Shown: positions 25,747 through 33,589 of the stretch, one piece after another
Numbering within the stretch: the first letter of the stretch is position 1
Layout: every line of letters begins with the position of its first letter
From: CAJJDF01 sp965655625
Lineage (GTDB): Bacteria; Bacteroidota; Bacteroidia; Flavobacteriales_D; CAJJDF01
Reading direction: 5' to 3'
NCBI GenBank assembly: GCA_965655625.1
Contig: CBFHHA010000006.1
Coordinates: 20,069-84,068 of the forward strand
DNA length: 64,000 nt
The notes under the pieces: model-generated
Told to the model about the DNA's origin: nothing
Seen by the model: only the letters and a program-made list of their open reading frames with translations
The model's database searches: none
Translations under genes and position numbers: made by a program

Positions 25747-26970
25747 GTGAAAACCTACCAAGAAACCCTCGATTTTCTTTTTTCACAGCTTCCCCAATTT
25801 CAGAAAATTGGGCAAAAAGCATACAAAGCGAACTTAGATAACATCCGTGCTATTTGCGATGTTTTACAAAATCCTCAAAACAACCTCCACACTATTCATG
25901 TTGCTGGAAGTAACGGAAAAGGCTCTACCTCACACATGTTGGCCTCTGTACTTCAAGAAGCTGGATACAAGGTTGGATTGTACACCTCCCCTCACCTAAA
26001 GGACTTTAGAGAAAGAATTAAAATTAACGGACAAGAAATTTCGGAAGAAAAAGTCATCCAATTTGTGGAAGAGTTTCAGCCGAAATTAAAAGAAATAAAA
26101 CCTTCGTTCTTTGAATGGACGGTAGGCTTAGCCTTTTATTATTTTCATCAAGAAAAAACCGACATCAATGTAATTGAAACAGGGCTGGGAGGCAGATTGG
26201 ACTCAACGAATATCATTCAGCCGGTTGTATCTGTCATTACAAATATTTCGCTTGAACACACCGCGATATTAGGAGATACAATTGAAAAAATTGCAGCGGA
26301 AAAAGCAGGAATTATAAAATTCAAAACTCCCGTAATTATTGGCAAAACTCAAAAGAAAACAACCAGTGTATTCGAAAAGCAAGCAGAGCGAAACGAATCC
26401 ACTATTTTCTTTGCAGATTCAGTGCCTGACCTTGATGTATCTTTAGATCTTATCGGTCAAATTCAACAGGAAAATGCAAAAACTGCTTGGAAAACTTGTG
26501 AGGTTTTGGCTACTCAGGGTTTCGCAACATCAAAGAATGAGCGAATCAGTGGATTAGAAAATGTATTGAAGAACACTCGATTACAAGGGAGATTTCAAAT
26601 TGTAAGTACCTCCCCACTTATCGTATTTGATACAGCCCACAATCCAGATGGAATAAAAGCATTGTGCAGAGAGATCAAAAGAATAAAGCCTACTCGAATT
26701 CATTTTGTGTTAGGAATGGCTCGTGATAAAAATCACGATGAAATGTTCAAACAGTTCCCAAAAAACTCCTTATTTTATTTTTGTTCATCAACCAACGAAA
26801 GAGTAATTTCGGGAAAATCATTGAAAAATATCGCATTCGGGCTAAACCGAATTGGAAATGATTACTCTTCGGTTAAAAGTGGTTTAGAGGCCGCAAAAAA
26901 GACCGCCTCAAAAACAGAAATGATTGTGGTTACAGGAAGTAATTTTGTAATTGCAGACGTACTCTCATAA
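25747..26970 (+). CDS. folC: Folylpolyglutamate/dihydrofolate synthase
   Basis: 407 residues starting at a GTG 6 bases after the tonB stop; no in-frame ATG upstream. Mur-ligase fold: P-loop AGSNGKGSTSHM (about 52-63), TSPHLKDFRERI, the GLGGRLDSTN block and VFDTAHNPDGIKAL. The enzyme adds glutamate to folates, and in the bifunctional form to dihydropteroate. The GTG start and close spacing suggest it is translated from the exb-tonB transcript. The folE and thyA genes in the window belong to the same metabolic area but are not in this operon. Confidence 0.93.
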   Translation: MKTYQETLDFLFSQLPQFQKIGQKAYKANLDNIRAICDVLQNPQNNLHTIHVAGSNGKGSTSHMLASVLQEAGYKVGLYTSPHLKDFRERIKINGQEISEEKVIQFVEEFQPKLKEIKPSFFEWTVGLAFYYFHQEKTDINVIETGLGGRLDSTNIIQPVVSVITNISLEHTAILGDTIEKIAAEKAGIIKFKTPVIIGKTQKKTTSVFEKQAERNESTIFFADSVPDLDVSLDLIGQIQQENAKTAWKTCEVLATQGFATSKNERISGLENVLKNTRLQGRFQIVSTSPLIVFDTAHNPDGIKALCREIKRIKPTRIHFVLGMARDKNHDEMFKQFPKNSLFYFCSSTNERVISGKSLKNIAFGLNRIGNDYSSVKSGLEAAKKTASKTEMIVVTGSNFVIADVLS

Positions 26971-26980
26971 TGTTAGTCAC

Positions 26981-27013
26981 AAAAAAAACCTCAAAGATTT
27001 CTCCTTGAGGTTT
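26981..27013 (-). terminator. Terminator of the OmpA-family gene
   Basis: Minus strand: AACCTCAAGG, short loop, TTTGAGGTT followed by eight T. On the plus side the T-run is poor, so it mainly serves the minus-strand gene. Confidence 0.75.
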
Positions 27014-27028
27014 CATTCTAATTACAGG

Positions 27029-27052
27029 TTAGTTTTGCAGTTAGTTTTGCAG
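27029..27052. repeat. 12-bp tandem duplication over a stop codon
   Basis: TTAGTTTTGCAG occurs twice in tandem (27029-27040, 27041-27052). On the minus strand it repeats the last three codons plus stop (L-Q-N-stop) of the OmpA-family gene. Confidence 0.9.
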
Positions 27053-28210
27053 TTTGAAAGCTACCCTTCTATTCTTTGCTTTTCCAACTAAGGTTCCTTC
27101 TCTGGATTCAGGCTCAGAATCATTCATTATTTCAGATTCAAATCTATCTTCTCCCAATCCATGGCTTTTCAAATAGTCAATCACATTCTTGATTCTTCTA
27201 CTAGCCAAATCTAAATGAATCTCGTCCCCTCTTGCAGCAAGCGCCTCGTCCGCAGTTGTATGACCGTACACATTCAATTTCATTGTTGGGTTTTCTATTA
27301 GTGTCAATGCCAATACATCCAAATCTTCTTTCGACCTTGGCAACAATGATGATTTCAAATAAGCAAAATATACCGTTGAGTTCGTTACTATTTGCTCAGG
27401 AGTAAATCCATCTACCGAACTACTTGCTTTGCTATACACCACTCTTTCAATTTCTTTTTCGTCAATTTCTCCACACTCACATTTCTCACCTTCTTCCAAT
27501 ATTTTCACAACGACTTCATCAATATAATAGTAGGCATAAGGAATTTGAGCTCCATTAAAGTCTTTCTTCTTTCTCAATTTTTTCCAATCAGTATCCGTTG
27601 TTTCATTGAAGTTGCCAATCGTAATGTATCTTTCTCCTCCATTGGCTACAAATTCTCCACACATAGTTTCCCAACTGTATCTTTTTTCGAATACCTTATT
27701 ATCAGCAATTCTCACAAACTCTTCCCCTTTTGATAACACGATGTCTTTTTTACCTTCCACCTCAATTGGGTTTTTGGATAAAAATGCTCCGAGGTTGTTT
27801 ACTGCATATTTCGACAAATCGGCCAAACTAACTTTGTAAGATACGCAGTACCTAGCGCCTTTTTTAAGTTTTTCTTTTAAATCTCTTGAAACGTAAGTTC
27901 TTGGGTCTTTTCCTCTGTAAGAGTAAGCAATAATTCCGGCATAATTATCTCCATCAGAAGGCTCTTCTTTTCCGTAAATATTGTCAGGAGCGCCAATCTC
28001 TGTTCCCTTTGCAGATTTCGTAAACAAATCAGCTCTCAATGAAGTTGGAGAAAACCAATCCATTGCTTTATTAATTTGTTTTAGTCGCTTCAATTTTCCT
28101 TTCGTTCCCTCAAAACTGTAGTTGTCAACCAAATTGTTGTCGTCTTGGGCGTAGGAATTTCCAACTAACGCAAAAGCCAAAAAGGCTCCGATAATGTATC
28201 TTTTTTTCAT
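27041..28210 (-). CDS. OmpA-family protein with N-terminal jelly-roll-like domain
   Basis: 389 residues. Signal peptide 1-21 (...GNSYAQ), a middle part starting NLVDNYSFEG and containing paired aromatics and Cys (about 25-235) that looks like a carbohydrate-binding-module-type beta-sandwich, a CEC pair near 245, and an OmpA C-terminal domain (about 275-389: TVYFAYLKSSLLPRSKEDLDVL, VYGHTTADEA, GKAKNRRVAFKL). The OmpA part should bind peptidoglycan; the ligand of the N-terminal part is unknown. The gene has its own promoter and terminator. Confidence 0.82.
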   Translation of the reverse strand: MKKRYIIGAFLAFALVGNSYAQDDNNLVDNYSFEGTKGKLKRLKQINKAMDWFSPTSLRADLFTKSAKGTEIGAPDNIYGKEEPSDGDNYAGIIAYSYRGKDPRTYVSRDLKEKLKKGARYCVSYKVSLADLSKYAVNNLGAFLSKNPIEVEGKKDIVLSKGEEFVRIADNKVFEKRYSWETMCGEFVANGGERYITIGNFNETTDTDWKKLRKKKDFNGAQIPYAYYYIDEVVVKILEEGEKCECGEIDEKEIERVVYSKASSSVDGFTPEQIVTNSTVYFAYLKSSLLPRSKEDLDVLALTLIENPTMKLNVYGHTTADEALAARGDEIHLDLASRRIKNVIDYLKSHGLGEDRFESEIMNDSEPESREGTLVGKAKNRRVAFKLQN

Positions 28211-28230
28211 AATATTTCTTTTAATAGGTT

Positions 28231-28260
28231 TAAAAATAAGAATCTATTTTCAATTACCAA
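28231..28260 (-). promoter_or_regulatory. Promoter of the OmpA-family gene
   Basis: Minus strand: TTG (28260-28258), 19-base spacer, TATTTTTA (28238-28231; one mismatch to TAnnTTTG). It lies about 20 bases before the ATG at 28210. Confidence 0.45.
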
Positions 28261-28363
28261 TGCTTGTTGAGTGATAAAATCAAATATCGTTCAGATTATT
28301 TACAACTTCAATGCCACAAAAAAAAATCTCAAGTCATTAACGGTTTCTTAACAAGAATGGTCG

Positions 28364-29146
28364 CTAACAAGAAATAAAATAAGGCACGTATAAATCTTCT
28401 TTGTTGTATCGCAGCGGCTTACCCGTTGCTTCCTTGTAAATATCCTTGCCAATTCCTTGCAAAATAGCATGGCCCGATGCTGTATCCCATTCCATACATG
28501 GATAATCTCTTGGGTAAATATCTACTTGTCCTTTTGCCATCAAACAAAATTTTACGGAGCTGGCAACTTTTCGAAACTCAATAGAATCATATTCTTTCCT
28601 CACCAAATTTGATTCTTCGTAAAAGAGTGTTGGTGTTGGTTTTCCTCCAGCTACAATCAGTACTTCTCTTGGTGTATTTTCGCAAGGAAGCTCAATGAGT
28701 TGTTCCAGTTTCCTATCTTCTATCGTAGTAGCGTACGAACCGATTTCGGCTCCCCCAAAAAAGACCTCACCCGAAACTGGAATTACAATCACTCCAAAGA
28801 TTGGCTTTCCTCCTTTCACAAGTCCTATATTAATTGCGAAATTTTCTTTTCCTGCAATAAATTCCTTTGTTCCATCCAAAGGATCTACGATCCATAATTC
28901 ATCCCATAATTTCCTTTCTTCAAACGGTATTTCACCGCCCTCTTCGCTCAACACTGGGATATTGGTTTTCTTCAACTCATTGGTAATTATCCGAGACGAC
29001 TCCAGATCTGCAACAGTAACGGGCGATTCGTCTGACTTAAATTCGGTTCCCAATTCATTGGTCCTAAAATAACCCATAACCAGGCTCGTTGCCTGAATGG
29101 CAGCACGAATAGCCGTTTGGTAAGTATGTGGTAGTTCTAGCTTCAT
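28364..29146 (-). CDS. cysQ: 3'(2'),5'-bisphosphate nucleotidase CysQ
   Basis: 260 residues. Inositol-monophosphatase fold: LSEEGGE (about 67-72), metal-binding DPLDGTKEF (88-96), and C-terminal MEWDTASGHAIL. CysQ removes 3'-phosphate from PAP formed in sulfate assimilation. The ATG at 29146 overlaps the response-regulator stop by one base, so it is the last gene of a five-gene minus-strand operon with a LytTR pair, ctaA and a hydrolase, an unusual setting for cysQ. Confidence 0.92.
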   Translation of the reverse strand: MKLELPHTYQTAIRAAIQATSLVMGYFRTNELGTEFKSDESPVTVADLESSRIITNELKKTNIPVLSEEGGEIPFEERKLWDELWIVDPLDGTKEFIAGKENFAINIGLVKGGKPIFGVIVIPVSGEVFFGGAEIGSYATTIEDRKLEQLIELPCENTPREVLIVAGGKPTPTLFYEESNLVRKEYDSIEFRKVASSVKFCLMAKGQVDIYPRDYPCMEWDTASGHAILQGIGKDIYKEATGKPLRYNKEDLYVPYFISC

Positions 29147-29859
29147 TATAAACTTCTATTCTCTCTAAATCTTTGTGATTGTCTTCTGGATACTTCTATT
29201 TCCTCCCCATTTTTCAAGGTTAATTTGAGCCCACCGCTAAACCAACTATCTACTTTTTCTACCCACGTCATATTCACAATATGCTTCCTATTTACCCGAA
29301 AAAACTCTTTTTCATCCAATCTCTCCTCAATCTTGTTTAACGACCTCAACAGCATCGGTTTATTATCGCCAAAATACACCTTCACGTAATTCCCAACCGA
29401 TTCAAACAATCTAATTTCACTAAGTTTAACAAACCAACAGTTGTCACCATCTTTGATAAAAATCTGATCATCGTACCCCAATTTGGAACCTTGCTCTGTT
29501 TCAGTTTTTCTTTTTGGTCCTTCTAATTTGTTCATTATTTGGTCGAGTCTTTTGGGATCAACCGGTTTCAAAATATAATCAGTAGCGTTTACCTCAAAGG
29601 CTTTTATTGCGTATTCATCAAATGCAGTTACAAATACCACTTGGGGAATATTCTCTAATTCTTCCAGCAAATAAAATCCTGTTTTTTCGGGCATTTGAAT
29701 GTCAAGAAAAATCAAATCTGGCTGGTGTTTTTTGATCGAAATTAGCGCCTCATCCACATTGGCACACTCATCTACAACTTCTATGAAATCATAGTCGTTC
29801 AGCAAAGTGGAAAGTTCTTTTCTAGCAAGTCGTTCGTCATCTACAAGGATAGTTTTCAT
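29146..29859 (-). CDS. LytTR-family response regulator
   Basis: 237 residues. Receiver domain 1-115 with acidic pocket DDE (7-9), phospho-acceptor Asp53 in LIFLDIQMP, and Lys in ILKPVD. A LytTR DNA-binding domain fills about 135-232 (IFIKDGDNCWFVKLSEI...NRKHIVN...LTLKNGEEIEVSRRQSQRF). It is the partner of the histidine kinase that overlaps it by ATGA. Targets are unknown. Confidence 0.94.
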   Translation of the reverse strand: MKTILVDDERLARKELSTLLNDYDFIEVVDECANVDEALISIKKHQPDLIFLDIQMPEKTGFYLLEELENIPQVVFVTAFDEYAIKAFEVNATDYILKPVDPKRLDQIMNKLEGPKRKTETEQGSKLGYDDQIFIKDGDNCWFVKLSEIRLFESVGNYVKVYFGDNKPMLLRSLNKIEERLDEKEFFRVNRKHIVNMTWVEKVDSWFSGGLKLTLKNGEEIEVSRRQSQRFRENRSL

Positions 29860-30905
29860 AAGATAGTTTTTAGCGGAATAGAGATGTTCGCGACCACTCC
29901 ATTCTGGTTTGAGCCAAGTGTAAATGAGGCCATTTTTCCGTAAAGCAACTCGAGTCGTTTTTGTGTGTTTTCAATTCCGATTTGGGTGCCTGATTCCGAT
30001 TGCGAAAAGAGTGAACCAGGATTGCTTATTTTAATATTGAGCAACTCTCCTTCTAGCCTAGCAGAAATATGTAACTCACCTCCCTTTTTAAATTTAGAAA
30101 TTCCGTGTTTTATGGCATTTTCTACTAGGGTTTGAATGAGCAAAGGAGGAATTTGGCAAAAAAGTGACTCTTCTGAGATTTCCAATTTAACTTGAAGTCT
30201 TTCTTCATACCTAATTTTTTCTAAACTCAAATAATCAGAAACCATAGTCATCTCCTGTTTTAAACTCACAAGTTCTTTTTTGGTGTGCACCAAAGAATTA
30301 CGCAACACATTAGATAATTCGGTTATGGCTTTCTTAGATTTCGATGGATCTTCATCAATCAATGCGCGAATACTATTCATCGCATTGAACATAAAATGTG
30401 GATTGAGTTGAGAACGTAAGTTTTTTAATTCTGTTTCGGCATTAAGTGCTTGAAGCTGGATGTTCTTGAATTCGATAATTCTCGCTTTGTAAAATAACAA
30501 GTATCCAAAATACAACAAGTTCCAAATAAAGTAGACAAAAGTCCCAAACAACCAATCGTTCGGAGAAAGCAAGTGAAGTGGGGTGTCGAACACCAATACG
30601 TTGCTTGTATTAATAATGAATGAAAATATCAAACCAAGAAAAACACTTGACAACCCTATCCTAAACCACAATATATTCAGTTTTACTTGGAGCCAACCTC
30701 GTTGGTTTATAAAAAGACGGTACAGGTGACTCGTTACTATATTCAGTACAAAAACATTTAATAAAAATAATATCAACTCGTAAGAAAACCCTTCCTGCTT
30801 TACATTAAACAAAGCAATAAGTGCCACAAAAAAACCCCAACCAATGAGTTGGAAGATGAAGTATTGAGTCCTGAAATTAACTTTTATTTCGGTAGATTTA
30901 GCCAT
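29856..30905 (-). CDS. LytS-type sensor histidine kinase
   Basis: 349 residues. Four hydrophobic spans (about 14-34, 43-62, 81-104, 119-138), a short linker, the His_kinase box QLNPHFMFNAMNSIRAL with phospho-acceptor His170, then an HATPase domain with ENAIKHGISK and GIGIENTQKRL. No extracellular sensor domain is present, so the membrane segments themselves may sense. Signals through the LytTR regulator encoded next (4-base overlap). Confidence 0.93.
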   Translation of the reverse strand: MAKSTEIKVNFRTQYFIFQLIGWGFFVALIALFNVKQEGFSYELILFLLNVFVLNIVTSHLYRLFINQRGWLQVKLNILWFRIGLSSVFLGLIFSFIINTSNVLVFDTPLHLLSPNDWLFGTFVYFIWNLLYFGYLLFYKARIIEFKNIQLQALNAETELKNLRSQLNPHFMFNAMNSIRALIDEDPSKSKKAITELSNVLRNSLVHTKKELVSLKQEMTMVSDYLSLEKIRYEERLQVKLEISEESLFCQIPPLLIQTLVENAIKHGISKFKKGGELHISARLEGELLNIKISNPGSLFSQSESGTQIGIENTQKRLELLYGKMASFTLGSNQNGVVANISIPLKTIL

Positions 30906-30938
30906 GGCATGACTAAGTTACATTTTTTTTAAAAACTC

Positions 30939-31967
30939 CTAATTATTATACGACAAACGGGGAATAAGCCGGTAGAATACCTCTACAAAAAACCCGAACA
31001 TCAAAATCGAAAGCAATAAATGAATGGGTTGTGCAAATGCTTGCATTCCAAAATAATACATAATTATTCCTGCAGAAATTTCAAACAACGTAAAAACCAA
31101 AATAAAGGTAAGCGGCCTTTTAAACCTCTTATCTCGGTAAAGCTTAATCATCAGAAATGCAAGACAAGCAATAACCAGGTATGAGAAAGTTCGATGAATG
31201 ATGAACATAGAATCAAAGCTATCGGCAATTAATTCTCTTGGCACACCAGCTTTAAACAGAGTATCGGTTTGTTGCCTTACCTGAGTTCCCAATACTATTT
31301 GCAAAAACATTACTACAATCGATACCAAACTCACTGCTTTCACTAAGCCAGGCGAAGAAGTTATGGAACTTTGGGACGACTCTCGCTTTATCAATTTGAG
31401 CAAAAGCAACTGAACCATGACCATGACGACCACACCTATCATGTGGTAGGTAATCATGTAAGGATTTAAGTTTGTATCTACAGTTAATTTACCCAACCAT
31501 GCTTGAAACAAAATCAAAAACAACTGAATTACAGCTAACCCCAAGAACCATTTGTTTATTTTCCATTTTCGAGCAGCCAACACGATAGTAATCAATGCTA
31601 CAAACCCCAAAAGAGCTCCCAAGAGTCGATTGATATATTCAGTCCAGGTATGGAACACATTGAAAATAGCGTAATCGTGTTTTGTGTATTTTGTCCAATT
31701 TTGAGGATTGTAGTTTTCACCTGCTACAAACTTGGAGTTAGACTTCCACAAAGATTCTTCGTGAATAATCATTTGTCCTTCTGCAAATTCTTTGCCTTCC
31801 TTCCACTCAATTTGCGATTGCTGAGTAGGGGGAATTATGTAACCGAAACACTTGGGCCAATCAGGACAGCCCATTCCGGAACCTGTCATTCGCACTACAC
31901 TTCCTGCAACGATTACTAGAAAAATGTTGATGAGTACAATCCAAGAAAAACGATGTAAACTTTTCAT
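30939..31967 (-). CDS. ctaA: Haem A synthase (COX15/CtaA family)
   Basis: 342 residues, about eight membrane spans, starting FSWIVLINIFLVIVAGSVVRMTGSGMGCPDWPKCFG, the COX15/CtaA N-terminal signature. His residues in FHTWTEYINRLLGA, TYHMIGVVVMV, IIHRTFSYLV and QPIHLLLSI are candidate haem ligands. The enzyme oxidises haem O to haem A for aa3-type oxidases. It starts 3 bases after the hydrolase stop and precedes the LytS kinase by 33 bases, so it is co-transcribed with a two-component system. Confidence 0.93.
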   Translation of the reverse strand: MKSLHRFSWIVLINIFLVIVAGSVVRMTGSGMGCPDWPKCFGYIIPPTQQSQIEWKEGKEFAEGQMIIHEESLWKSNSKFVAGENYNPQNWTKYTKHDYAIFNVFHTWTEYINRLLGALLGFVALITIVLAARKWKINKWFLGLAVIQLFLILFQAWLGKLTVDTNLNPYMITYHMIGVVVMVMVQLLLLKLIKRESSQSSITSSPGLVKAVSLVSIVVMFLQIVLGTQVRQQTDTLFKAGVPRELIADSFDSMFIIHRTFSYLVIACLAFLMIKLYRDKRFKRPLTFILVFTLFEISAGIIMYYFGMQAFAQPIHLLLSILMFGFFVEVFYRLIPRLSYNN

Positions 31968-31970
31968 TAG

Positions 31971-33356
31971 TTAAAGGGAGTTAATAAAGTCCGACAAGCA
32001 AAATAAGACATCGCGACTTATGGTGGTTTCAATTTTTTGATATTCGTCTGGCATGCCCGTATTAGAAGGTTGAAATAAATGATTTAACTCTCCAAAAGTA
32101 GCAAAGCGTAAAGTTCTTCGCGAAAATAATCTTGAACGAGATTTACCCAAGGCCGATCTAATTTCCTTCATATTGGGATCGGTAGGAACTTGAACGTCTT
32201 TTCCTCCGCCAACTGCCAACACAGAACATCTCACTTTTGAAAGGTAATTCTCCGGAACCACAGACACAAAACTTTTGTACCAAGCCCCATCAAGTAGGTC
32301 GAACTGAGCAGAGACAAGGGTCTTTTCCTCGGTCTCAGACAATCCTTTTTGCTCAGAAAAATCCATTAACACTTTTTTCAATTTCAAGCTTTTTTGATCT
32401 CCTTCGTAAGCAATTACCACACTGTCAATGGACGAAAACAGTTGTTTTTGCTCAAGAATTAGTTCGTCAGAAAGCCCTTGATCTTTATAAATTGCTTCTC
32501 TCTGAAGATGCATCATTTCGGTGATGGGCATACCTGGCGCTCCCATCATAATGACAAAATCAATTAGTTTCTTGTTATTGCTTGCAAACTTAGGCGCAAG
32601 AATTCCACCTTCGCTGTGACCCAATATGCCCAGTTTATTTACTTCTTTTCGTTTGCCAATCACCTCGATTACAGATTCTAAATCGGTATACAAATCCGAC
32701 AAATCCGCCCCTCTATATTCTCCAGTAGATTTGCCCACTCCTCTTTCATCATACCGAAATGACCCAATCCCTTGTTTGGCCAAATGATCCGCTATTACCG
32801 CAAACAACTTATGCCCAAAAATTTCTGAATCACGATTTTGAGGACCACTTCCCGAAACCAAAACAACCACAGGAAATGCTCCTGATTGGCTGGGCAAAGT
32901 CAGGGTTCCGCTCAAAGTCAAAGAATCCTTTTTGTTCTTTATCAAGATTTCTTCGGTGTAGTAATCTATCTCGCCAATTAGTGTTTGAGGTCTTTTGAGT
33001 TTTTCTTGAACAAACTCACCAAGCGACATAGCTAAATCCAACTCAAACCCATTTTGTTTGAACACGCCAAGCAAAGAATCTTTGCTATGAATTCCCTCGT
33101 AGGCTATTCCTAATTTGGACAAACCAAAAAAGAAGGACGAATCAGAAATGTAAACGGAATCACACCAAAAGTCAAGCGAAGGATTAGATTCAGCTTGCAA
33201 AGAGACTTTATATGTCGAATTGTTTCGTTCTACCTTGAAAAAAACTTTTTGAGTCGTTCCCATGGCCGATAAATCTCCTTTCCATGTACCTTCTGTGATT
33301 TGAGAAACCGACCAATAAGAGGAAAAAAGAAGAAGAAAAAGAATAAATTGTTTCAT
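31971..33356 (-). CDS. Secreted alpha/beta hydrolase
   Basis: 461 residues. Signal peptide 1-19 (...SYWSVSQ), a beta-rich N-terminal domain (about 20-130), then an alpha/beta-hydrolase domain with oxyanion segment VLVSGSGPQNRD, nucleophile Ser in GHSEGG, Asp in AVGGGKDVQVP and a late His in GELNHLFQ. The pattern fits acyl- or glycan-esterase-like hydrolases with a YbbA-type N-terminal domain; the substrate is not determinable. It is the first gene of the hydrolase-ctaA-lytS-lytTR-cysQ operon. Confidence 0.88.
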   Translation of the reverse strand: MKQFILFLLLFSSYWSVSQITEGTWKGDLSAMGTTQKVFFKVERNNSTYKVSLQAESNPSLDFWCDSVYISDSSFFFGLSKLGIAYEGIHSKDSLLGVFKQNGFELDLAMSLGEFVQEKLKRPQTLIGEIDYYTEEILIKNKKDSLTLSGTLTLPSQSGAFPVVVLVSGSGPQNRDSEIFGHKLFAVIADHLAKQGIGSFRYDERGVGKSTGEYRGADLSDLYTDLESVIEVIGKRKEVNKLGILGHSEGGILAPKFASNNKKLIDFVIMMGAPGMPITEMMHLQREAIYKDQGLSDELILEQKQLFSSIDSVVIAYEGDQKSLKLKKVLMDFSEQKGLSETEEKTLVSAQFDLLDGAWYKSFVSVVPENYLSKVRCSVLAVGGGKDVQVPTDPNMKEIRSALGKSRSRLFSRRTLRFATFGELNHLFQPSNTGMPDEYQKIETTISRDVLFCLSDFINSL

Positions 33357-33373
33357 TGTGTCAGTTTGAAAAT

Positions 33374-33381
33374 CAAATTTA
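33374..33381 (-). promoter_or_regulatory. -7 box of the hydrolase-ctaA-lytSR-cysQ operon
   Basis: Minus strand TAAATTTG, a full TAnnTTTG match, 17 bases before the ATG at 33356. No convincing -33 TTG was seen. Confidence 0.4.
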
Positions 33382-33589
33382 CTATACTTCGGAGATAATA
33401 ACCATAAATACGAAGTCGATTTTTTTTTGTGATTGGGTAAAGAGAGCAGAAAAAAACTTATCAGGTATAACTATTTGAAGGAATAGAAGAAATAAGATTC
33501 AATTTCATCACAAAATTGGATTAAAAACCCCTTTTATTTGGCAAGATTTTTGATAGAACAGAAACCCACAACTAACTGATCATTTTTTC

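Noticed and set aside
33357..33589. Riboswitch upstream of the second TonB receptor
   Set aside because: The interval is too short for a cobalamin riboswitch and shows no B12-box-like sequence.
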